A DNA stretch of 64,000 nucleotides from CAYRPN01 sp964426135. Its GTDB lineage: Bacteria > Planctomycetota > Phycisphaerae > Phycisphaerales > Phycisphaeraceae. The notes under the pieces are model-generated. The model was not told the origin of the DNA and did no database searches. It saw only the letters and a list, made by a program, of their open reading frames with translations. This document shows positions 58,320 to 64,000 of the stretch, piece by piece; within the stretch, counting starts at the first letter, position 1; the number at the start of each line of letters is the position of its first letter. The DNA is taken from NCBI GenBank assembly GCA_964426135.1, contig CAYRPN010000001.1:124001-188000 (forward strand), in the 5' to 3' direction. Position numbers and translations under genes: made by a program.

Positions 58320-59273
58320 TTAAGGCTTGTGATCGGCGTGCGGGTCGGGCTTGGCCGGCTTGGCCGTTTTGTCCGTCTTGTCCGCCCCGGTCCCCAGCAG
58401 GGCTTGGCGCTGCTCGTCGGTCAGCAGCTTGGCAGCGTCGCCGACGGCCCGGATGAGCGCCATCCGCTGGTCGCCGCGCAACACCTCGATCTCCCGAATC
58501 TTGGCCTCGATCTTCGATGCTTCCGGTTCGTCGGCACTTGTCAAGGTCCAAAGCTCCTGCTCGGCCTCGTCGATCTTGCGCTGGGCGGAAGTCTTGGCGA
58601 GGACCGCCTTTTCCTTGAGTCGGCCCAGATCAACCTTTTGCTTGGGGGTCAGGCTGATGTGTTCGGGGTGGTTGAGGAAGAAGTCGGTGGCCCCGACGTG
58701 GTAGATGTGCGAAGCACCTGGGAAGCTGGGCAGTGCGGCTTTCATCTGCATCTTGCCCATGCTTTTCATGCCGCCCATGCCGCCGGCGCTCTTGGGGGCC
58801 ATGCCCATCATGCCCATCATTTCCATCATGTCCATGTCTTCCATGCCGCCGCTCATGCCGCCCATCATGTCGTCTTCCATCATGCCCATGGCTGGCATTT
58901 TGCCACCCATGCCGCCCATCATGTCCATGTCCATCATCCCCATCTGGCCGCCAGTTCCGCCGCCCATGCCCTTCATGGAGCCACCGGCCTTTGCGGGCAT
59001 AGAACCCATCCCCTTCATGCCAGCGGCCCCGGTCCCAGCAACCTGTCCTTTCTGGAGTGCGGCTTCGAGGCGCGTCACCTTGTCACGCAGCTCAGTGATC
59101 TGTTTGGCGAGCGCGGCCGCATCAGTCGGAGCCGCCGTGTGCGCCGCGTGAGCGGGATCGGCGGCGGGCTGCGCCCGGGCTGGCTCGGATGAGGAAAATA
59201 CAATCGCTCCGATCCAGACCGTGACGGCGGCAACAGTGAAAAACACGCGATTCCGAGTGAAGGCGAGGTTCAT
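58320..59273 (-). CDS. Methionine-rich periplasmic protein with CpxP/Spy-like LTxxQ motifs
   Basis: A 317-aa secreted protein (signal FTVAAVTVWIGAIVFSSSEPARA). A short coiled region (ITELRDKVTRLEAAL) is followed by about 90 residues dominated by methionine and glycine (MGMMDMDMMGGMGGKMP and similar). The C-terminal half is helical with two LTxxQ-type motifs (LTPKQKVDL and LTDEQRQALL), as in CpxP, Spy and ZraP/CnrX-type periplasmic metal and stress proteins. The Met-rich part should bind many Cu(I) or Ag(I) ions. It lies 54 bases from an ECF-type promoter (59327-59354), divergent from the outer-membrane factor and multicopper oxidase pair, so it is probably a direct regulon member. Confidence 0.82.
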   Translation of the reverse strand: MNLAFTRNRVFFTVAAVTVWIGAIVFSSSEPARAQPAADPAHAAHTAAPTDAAALAKQITELRDKVTRLEAALQKGQVAGTGAAGMKGMGSMPAKAGGSMKGMGGGTGGQMGMMDMDMMGGMGGKMPAMGMMEDDMMGGMSGGMEDMDMMEMMGMMGMAPKSAGGMGGMKSMGKMQMKAALPSFPGASHIYHVGATDFFLNHPEHISLTPKQKVDLGRLKEKAVLAKTSAQRKIDEAEQELWTLTSADEPEASKIEAKIREIEVLRGDQRMALIRAVGDAAKLLTDEQRQALLGTGADKTDKTAKPAKPDPHADHKP

Positions 59274-59326
59274 GATGGATCTCCTGCGAAAGCGGCACGA
59301 TCGAAATGGCCGTGCTCATTCATCAG

Positions 59327-59354
59327 AACGACACGCTGGCGGTTCAGGGTTCAA
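59327..59354 (-). promoter_or_regulatory. ECF-type promoter for the Met-rich protein
   Basis: Minus strand: TTGAACC with GAACC at 59352-59348, a 17-base spacer, then CGTT at 59330-59327. The predicted start is about 46 bases before the ATG at 59273. Confidence 0.75.
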
Positions 59355-59457
59355 CACGGTCGTGTTTTTTCTTCGAGAGATTATCGTTGTGGAGACGTGC
59401 TTCACGAACGCGTTGCTGCGGCTGCGGTTTGGCCACCGAAGAATCCGTCCTGATGGA

Positions 59458-59485
59458 TTGAACCCTGACTGCAACGCTCGTCGTT
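59458..59485 (+). promoter_or_regulatory. ECF-type promoter for the outer-membrane factor/multicopper oxidase operon
   Basis: TTGAACC with GAACC at 59460-59464, a 17-base spacer, then CGTT at 59482-59485. The ATG at 59531 follows after a leader of about 40 bases. It is divergent from the promoter at 59327. Confidence 0.75.
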
Positions 59486-59530
59486 CAGTAACAGAGGAAG
59501 GTGGATAGATTCTCACTTGGAGCCAACACG

Positions 59531-61006
59531 ATGCGACGAATCCTTGGTTGTACGCTGGGCCTTTGCATGTTGGCGGTCGCTGTACCGGGCTGCGCCGAGG
59601 TGCCGCGAGACGCAGGATTCCAGGACGTGCAACGTCTTGTGAACGATCGTGTGGCCCGTGATGTGCATTGGAATGAGAATGAGTCCTCCCACGCAGCCGC
59701 CGCAAAGGCGCTTAAAGAAATCCTGGCCAAGGAGCTGACGACCGGGGATGCGACGCAGATCGCGTTGCTGAGCAATCGACGATTGCAAGCGACATTTGAG
59801 GAACTGGGGATCACGCAGGCCGACGTTGTGCAGGCGGGGCTGATGCGGAACCCGAGCCTGTCGGTTCGCCCGCGCTGGGCGAGCCCATCGCAGGGGACGG
59901 GAACCAACATCGAGTTTGATCTGGTCTTCTACTTCGTCGACATGGCGCTGGCACCCGCCCGCCAGCGCCTCGCCCAGAAACAATTTGAGCAGGTGAAACT
60001 CCAGGTCACCGATCAAGTTCTCGCCCTCGTTGCGGAAGTGCAGACGAAATTCTTGACGTTGCAGGGCGCGCGGCAAGCGGCGGCCATGCGACGAGCGGTC
60101 TTCGAGGCCAATGATGCGTCGTATGAACTGGCCAGGCGGATGAACCAGGCCGGCAACCTGAGCGACCTGCAACTGGCCCGCGAACGGGGACAACTGGAAC
60201 AATCGCGTGTGGAACTTGTCCGCGCCGAGTCAGATTCACGGGCTGCGCGGGAGGCGTTGACCCGCGTGTTGGGGCTGTGGGGACCTGACATCGAGTATCG
60301 CATCGACGAGAAGCTGCCGGAGGTGCCGGCCCAGGAAATGGCGCTCGACAAGCTGGAATCGTTCGCGGTGGAGCAGCGACTGGATGTCCAGGCAGCCAGG
60401 ATGGAATCCGAGACGCTTGCTGAGGCGGTGGGCATCGCTCGTGACTATCGCTGGCTTCTGCTGACCGAAATCGGTCCCGACACGGAACGGGATTTTGATG
60501 GCACCTGGGTAACTGGCCCGCACTTCGTGTTGGAGTTGCCGATCTTCGATCAGAAGCAGGCGTCCATCGCGAAGGCGGCGGCGCAGCTACGGCAAAGCGA
60601 ACACCGCCTGTTCGCGTTGGCGGTGGAGGCACGCAGCGATGTGCGTGCAGCGCGGGATCGGCTCGTCGCAGCCCGCGACCTTGCCAACCATTACCGCAAG
60701 ATTGTGATTCCCACCCGCGAGCAAATCGTCCGCCTCTCGATGGAGCAATTCAACTTCATGCTCATCGGCGTCAACGACGTGCTGCTGGCCAAGCGCGAGC
60801 AGTACGACAGCTATCAGCAGTACATCGACGCGGTGCGCGACTACTGGATTGCGCGATCGGACCTGCAACGGGCCGTGGGTGGCAAATTGCCGGCGCTTAC
60901 CGGCGCAGTTACTGAGCCGGCGAACGGCAACCCCGCCACACCCTTGTCACCAACGCCCAAGCCGGCCGATCCAACCAACGAAGACCCGCACAAGCTCCAC
61001 AAGTAG
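59531..61006 (+). CDS. Outer-membrane efflux lipoprotein (TolC/CusC family)
   Basis: A 491-aa channel-type lipoprotein (signal LAVAVPGCAEV). Two TolC-type repeats are seen: TTGDATQIALLSNRRLQATFEELG, split around residue 70-95, with VQAGLMRNPSLSV; and the second with LPIFDQKQASIAKAAAQLRQ and QFNFMLIGVNDVLLAK. The C-terminus is Pro/Lys/His-rich. It is not a close relative of the channel at 40681. There is no RND pump in this operon; the next gene is a multicopper oxidase, so it may work with a pump encoded elsewhere in the island. The ATG at 59531 is preferred to 59501. It is driven by the ECF promoter at 59458. Confidence 0.88.
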   Translation: MRRILGCTLGLCMLAVAVPGCAEVPRDAGFQDVQRLVNDRVARDVHWNENESSHAAAAKALKEILAKELTTGDATQIALLSNRRLQATFEELGITQADVVQAGLMRNPSLSVRPRWASPSQGTGTNIEFDLVFYFVDMALAPARQRLAQKQFEQVKLQVTDQVLALVAEVQTKFLTLQGARQAAAMRRAVFEANDASYELARRMNQAGNLSDLQLARERGQLEQSRVELVRAESDSRAAREALTRVLGLWGPDIEYRIDEKLPEVPAQEMALDKLESFAVEQRLDVQAARMESETLAEAVGIARDYRWLLLTEIGPDTERDFDGTWVTGPHFVLELPIFDQKQASIAKAAAQLRQSEHRLFALAVEARSDVRAARDRLVAARDLANHYRKIVIPTREQIVRLSMEQFNFMLIGVNDVLLAKREQYDSYQQYIDAVRDYWIARSDLQRAVGGKLPALTGAVTEPANGNPATPLSPTPKPADPTNEDPHKLHK

Positions 61007-61021
61007 CACGAGGAATCCATC

Positions 61022-62299
61022 ATGATGACCCGACGCGAAATGATCATGTCGACCGCGCTGGCTGGCGGCACCGGCTTGTTATCGAGCAATCTTGCCGCGG
61101 CGCAGGAAGCCAAACCCGCCGTCGCCAAAGCTCCGCCGCCGTCGCGGAGCACGCGAGGCGACCTGCCTTTCACGCCCGTTCACACGCTCAATGGGCGCAG
61201 CATGCCCTTCGTCATGAAAGACGGGGTGAAGGAGTTTCACCTGGTCGCCCATGAGTTTGACCACGAATTCGCGCCCGGCTGCGTCATCAAAGCGTGGGGC
61301 TACAACGGCTCCACGCCGGGGCCGACGATCGAGGCCGTCGAAGGCGATCGGATTCGTCTGCTGGTGACGAACAAGCTGCCCGAGCACACGACCGTTCACT
61401 GGCACGGCATCTTTCTGCCCAACGGCATGGACGGCGTGGGCGGACTCAATCAGCCGCACATTCAGCCCGGTGAGACGTTCGCCTACGAGTTTACGCTCCG
61501 CCAGCACGGCTCGTTCATGTATCACCCTCACGCGGACGAAATGCTCCAGATGGCCGTGGGCATGATGGGCCTGTTCATCATTCACCCGAAGGAGCCGGAG
61601 AACCCGCCCGTTGATCGCGATTTTGCATTCCTGCTGCACAACTGGGCGGTGCAGCCAGGTACCTACCGGCCTGACCCGGCGATCATGCTCGACTTCAACC
61701 TCTTTACATTCAACAGCAAAGTGTTCCCCGCCATCGAGCAAATGGTCGTCCGCACCAACGACCGCGTGCGCATCCGTATTGGTAACTTGAGCATGGTCAA
61801 CCACCCGATCCACATCCACGGCCATGCTTTCAAAGTGACGGCGACCGATGGCGGCAAGATTCCGCTTGCGGGTCAGTGGCCGGAGACGACGGTACTCGTT
61901 CCGGTCGGCGCGGTTCGCGATGTCGAGTTCATCGCCGACGCACCGGGCGATTGGGCGTTCCACTGCCACATGTCGCACCACACGATGAACCCCATGGGCC
62001 ACGTGCTACCCAACACGCTGGGAGTGAACCAGGCGGGCCTTGAAGAAAAGATCCGCAAGATCTTGCCCGGCTACATGGCCATGGGCGGGAAAGGCATGGG
62101 CGAAATGCAGGACATGTCCAAGCACATGAAGGGGCCGAAGAACACGCTGCCGATGATGATGGGCGTTGGACCGTTTGGCAATATCGAGATGGGCGGGATG
62201 CTCACCATTGTCAAGGTGCGCGACGGCATCACCACCTATGAAGACCCGGGCTGGTACAAACATCCAGAGGGCACGGTGGCGCGGAAGGTTGCGCCATAA
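61022..62299 (+). CDS. Multicopper oxidase (CueO/CopA-like), Tat-type export signal
   Basis: A 425-aa periplasmic oxidase that should oxidise Cu(I) to the less toxic Cu(II) using oxygen. All four copper-ligand blocks are present: HWHG (126-129), HPH (168-170), HPIHIHGH (261-268) and HCHMSHH (314-320), with Cys315 as the type 1 ligand. The N-terminus TRREMIMSTALAGG is a twin-arginine export signal, as expected for a folded copper enzyme. A Met-rich stretch (GYMAMGGKGMGEMQDMSKHM) near the C-terminus probably binds copper. It starts 15 bases after the outer-membrane factor stop, so the two are co-transcribed. A similar C-terminal end remains as a fragment at 63456. Confidence 0.93.
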   Translation: MMTRREMIMSTALAGGTGLLSSNLAAAQEAKPAVAKAPPPSRSTRGDLPFTPVHTLNGRSMPFVMKDGVKEFHLVAHEFDHEFAPGCVIKAWGYNGSTPGPTIEAVEGDRIRLLVTNKLPEHTTVHWHGIFLPNGMDGVGGLNQPHIQPGETFAYEFTLRQHGSFMYHPHADEMLQMAVGMMGLFIIHPKEPENPPVDRDFAFLLHNWAVQPGTYRPDPAIMLDFNLFTFNSKVFPAIEQMVVRTNDRVRIRIGNLSMVNHPIHIHGHAFKVTATDGGKIPLAGQWPETTVLVPVGAVRDVEFIADAPGDWAFHCHMSHHTMNPMGHVLPNTLGVNQAGLEEKIRKILPGYMAMGGKGMGEMQDMSKHMKGPKNTLPMMMGVGPFGNIEMGGMLTIVKVRDGITTYEDPGWYKHPEGTVARKVAP

Positions 62300-62502
62300 T
62301 CATTTACCTATTGGCGAGGCCGCCGAGACTTGGCTATAGCGTCGTCTCAATCCCGTCAATCTACCTTGATGATTTTCAACCCAAGGCCAATCTCAATGAG
62401 CTTCGCCGCACCAATGCGCGGCGAAGCTCACGTGAAACGCGAACATTCGATTCATCTGGCGACCAAAGATGAGTGTGCGTCCAACACGATAAAAGTGGCG
62501 CA

Positions 62503-62781
62503 TCACTCCGCTGGCACCCACTTGTAGACCGTCACACGAGTTCGAGAGCCGATGTCGTGCAGTTGCGGCACGAGCTTGTATTTCTTCGTGTCCACCCGGC
62601 GCGTTTCGCCAGTCAAGGCGTAGGGCTTGGCGTCGTACACCCACCGGTACACCATCACCTGCTGTCGCGAGCCGATCCACTCCATCTTGCCGACCAGCTT
62701 CGCCTGGCCGGTATCGGCGTACGCGGAGGTCGATAGCAGCATCGCAGCGACGACCGACACAATGGATAGAAGACGTTTCAT
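62503..62781 (-). CDS. Small secreted protein under ECF control
   Basis: A 92-aa protein with a signal peptide (LLSIVSVVAAMLLSTSAYA). The mature part of about 70 residues is beta-rich and carries two similar segments: WIGSRQQVMVYRWVY, and DIGSRTRVTVYKWVP. This is an internal repeat of the pattern (W/D)IGSR-x3-V-x-VY-(R/K)-WV. No family was recognised, and it has no Cys or His clusters. The start has a good signal peptide but only a modest ribosome binding site. An ECF-type promoter lies at 62914-62941, leaving a leader of about 120 bases. It follows the multicopper oxidase gene in the opposite orientation. Confidence 0.78.
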   Translation of the reverse strand: MKRLLSIVSVVAAMLLSTSAYADTGQAKLVGKMEWIGSRQQVMVYRWVYDAKPYALTGETRRVDTKKYKLVPQLHDIGSRTRVTVYKWVPAE

Positions 62782-62913
62782 GGCAGCACTCCTGTAACGG
62801 TGGCGTTTGTTGCGGGCCGCCGGTTGACACGACTGGCGGCAAACATCTGAGGCACATCCAGTCTGAGGGGTTACACGTTTGATGAACTCGCTCGACTGTT
62901 CCTCGCCATTCCA

Positions 62914-62941
62914 GACGACCGACGGCTCGCGAAGGGTTCAA
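62914..62941 (-). promoter_or_regulatory. ECF-type promoter for the 92-aa secreted protein
   Basis: Minus strand: TTGAACC with GAACC at 62939-62935, a 17-base spacer, then CGTC at 62917-62914. The gene starts at 62781. Confidence 0.75.
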
Positions 62942-63078
62942 TGAGCCCACGAAATGTTCATCCTTTCTCCTGCCTGCTGTGAGGGCAGCCTGCTTAAAAA
63001 TGGGCCTCGTCAATGCCGCTCGAAGCTCCTCAGAGGCGCGGAGAAAACCCGGCGGTATGCTTTCACGGCCGGGTCAGT

Positions 63079-63306
63079 GTGATTGAAGTTGCGAAACTAT
63101 CTTGGCTGATCCGTCATAGCCGGCGGACGCTATCGATCATTCGCCGCAACATCGCGTTCGGGCTGGGAGTCAAAGGACGAGTTGCCGCATTGACGCTTGT
63201 CGGATCCGCGTCGCTCTGGGCCGCGATAGCTGCTGATGTGGGTGCGTCACTGCTCGTAGTGTTCAACGGGTTGAGGGTGCTCCGCGTCGAAGCATCACGG
63301 AAATAA
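63079..63306 (+). pseudogene. C-terminal fragment of a Cd/Zn-type P1B ATPase
   Basis: The frame gives KLSWLIRHSRRTLSIIRRNI and IAADVGASLLVVFNGLRVLR, which is the last two membrane segments and end of ZntA/CadA-type metal ATPases. The phosphorylation site, hinge and soluble domains are all absent. A start could be made at 63013, but upstream residues are unrelated, so this is a remnant. Its presence shows that a P1B pump once lay here. Confidence 0.85.
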
Positions 63307-63326
63307 TTGCCCTAGCCAAGAGACGG

Positions 63327-63354
63327 AACGGCTCAGTCGGGGGCTAAGGTTCAA
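63327..63354 (-). promoter_or_regulatory. ECF-type promoter (leftward), apparently orphaned
   Basis: Minus strand: TTGAACC with GAACC at 63352-63348, a 17-base spacer, then CGTT at 63330-63327. No minus-strand gene lies within 500 bases; the DNA to the left is the ATPase remnant in antisense. Confidence 0.65.
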
Positions 63355-63372
63355 TTCCGCTCTGCCATTCCA

Positions 63373-63400
63373 TTGAACCCCAATGCGCATCGGCGTCGTT
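63373..63400 (+). promoter_or_regulatory. ECF-type promoter (rightward) duplicated from the 23.3 kb locus
   Basis: TTGAACC with GAACC at 63375-63379, a 17-base spacer, then CGTT at 63397-63400. It is followed by an ATG and about 25 bases nearly identical to the start of the P-ATPase gene at 23343, which here run into a different sequence. Confidence 0.7.
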
Positions 63401-63455
63401 CCGTTGGGTATGGGCGACGTGGATTCAGCGCGCGCCGTGGGGATGGTCGGCCCGC

Positions 63456-63620
63456 GGACAGTTCGACTACATCACGATGGGCGGCATGTTCACGATCCTG
63501 AAAGTCCGCGAGAAGCTCGACGGCTACAACGACCCCGGCTGGTACCAGAACCCGCAAGGCACCGTCGCCAGCCCGGCGACGAGTGAAGACCTCAAACGCG
63601 ATGGTGTCACGGGTACGTAG
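63456..63620 (+). pseudogene. C-terminal fragment of a second multicopper oxidase
   Basis: The frame reads GQFDYITMGGMFTILKVREK and GYNDPGWYQNPQGTVASPA, then stops at 63620. It matches the end of the oxidase at 61022 (NIEMGGMLTIVKVRD, EDPGWYKHPEGTVA) but differs enough to come from another gene. All copper-ligand blocks are missing. Directly upstream is the copied start of the P-ATPase gene in a different frame, so the fusion makes no sensible product. Confidence 0.85.
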
Positions 63621-63711
63621 TTCCAGATCGGACCTGCGGCAGTGAAGGCAAACGCCAGACTGCCGAAGAGACCCGTCCGTTCTGCTTCAGCGGTTCAATC
63701 GAGAAACAAAA

Positions 63712-64000
63712 ATGTCACACGATCACCACGCCGACGCCCATTCCAGCACCGACCCCAATTCGGCAGGGACAATGACAGACCCCGTCTGCGGAATGTCCGT
63801 CGACCCGAATCACGCTGCGGGATCAACCGCTTTTCGCGGGACCACCTATTACTTTTGCAGCACCGGTTGCTTGACGAAGTTCCAAGCCAGTCCGGAGCGG
63901 TTCCTCAATGCCCCGACACCCCAAACGCCGCCGTCAAGCCCCGCTGTAGTAGCGGCCAAGTACACATGCCCCATGCATCCGGAGATCGTTCAGGATGGCC
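63712..64000 (+). CDS. copA: Copper-type P1B ATPase, N-terminus (cut by window edge)
   Basis: The frame starts MSHDHHADAHSSTDPNSAGT and contains a YHS-type domain (DPVCGMSVDP, then YYFCSTGCLTKF and ASPERFL). The beginning of a CPMHPEI heavy-metal-binding motif follows, cut at 64000. This order (His-rich tail, YHS, CPMHP motif) is typical of the N-terminus of copper/silver-exporting P1B ATPases, which continue with TGES, CPC and DKTGT motifs that should lie beyond the edge. It is the next gene after the remnants at 63.0-63.6 kb. The ribosome binding site is weak (GAGAAAC), but no better ATG is present. Confidence 0.85.
   Translation, partial: MSHDHHADAHSSTDPNSAGTMTDPVCGMSVDPNHAAGSTAFRGTTYYFCSTGCLTKFQASPERFLNAPTPQTPPSSPAVVAAKYTCPMHPEIVQDG

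Noticed and set aside
63690..63697. GGTTCAAT at 63690 as another ECF promoter
   Set aside because: On the minus strand the bases 17 after GAACC are GGGT, not CGTT or CGTC, and no gene lies downstream in that direction.

Overview
The window is high-GC bacterial DNA with dense, mostly minus-strand operons. The mix of several ECF sigma/anti-sigma pairs, stacked copper/silver-type RND efflux loci, short Cys-rich AMPK-type glycogen-binding proteins and a COG5368-type glycoamylase suggests a Planctomycetota-like host. This is an inference from gene content: no rRNA or other taxonomic marker is present. No integrase, transposase, CRISPR array, tRNA or rRNA was found.

Positions 1-22.8 kb look like an accessory island of restriction, anti-restriction and plasmid-type genes. 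There are two tandem ardA genes, a plasmid-type small protein, a ribbon-helix-helix-like protein with a likely operator array, and a DUF932 protein. A complete type I restriction-modification operon (hsdR-hsdS-abi-hsdM) carries an Abi_C/HEPN-like abortive-infection gene inside it. Next come a Ski2-like helicase with a possible C-terminal nuclease domain and a translationally coupled three-gene plus-strand operon. That operon encodes a Cys-motif protein, a 1787-aa methyltransferase-SNF2 helicase that resembles phage P1 DarB, and a GHKL ATPase joined to an HExxH metallopeptidase-like C-terminus.

Positions 22.8-64 kb form a metal (mainly copper/silver) resistance island. It has a Ca-type P-ATPase with a CusBA pair (23-31 kb), a second complete CusBAC set with its own sigma/anti-sigma pair (32.6-42 kb), and a DASS transporter. 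It also has two more sigma/anti-sigma loci, metal-binding lipoproteins, a glycoamylase and an alcohol dehydrogenase. A four-gene electron-transfer operon (ferredoxin-type reductase, membrane cytochrome, heptaheme cytochrome), Met-rich and Cys-rich periplasmic proteins, an outer-membrane factor with a multicopper oxidase, and the start of a copper P1B ATPase complete it. Remnants of an outer-membrane factor, an anti-sigma factor (two pieces), a Cd/Zn P1B ATPase and a second multicopper oxidase show repeated rearrangement.

The strongest unifying signal is a promoter motif, TTGAACC-N17-CGTT/CGTC, seen ten times on both strands plus one TTGAACG variant, all between 23.2 and 63.4 kb. It lies upstream of a sigma factor, an anti-sigma factor and many metal genes. 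Twice it occurs as back-to-back pairs whose -35 boxes form an inverted repeat. This points to one ECF sigma regulon spread over 40 kb and probably autoregulated by the related sigma factors in the window.
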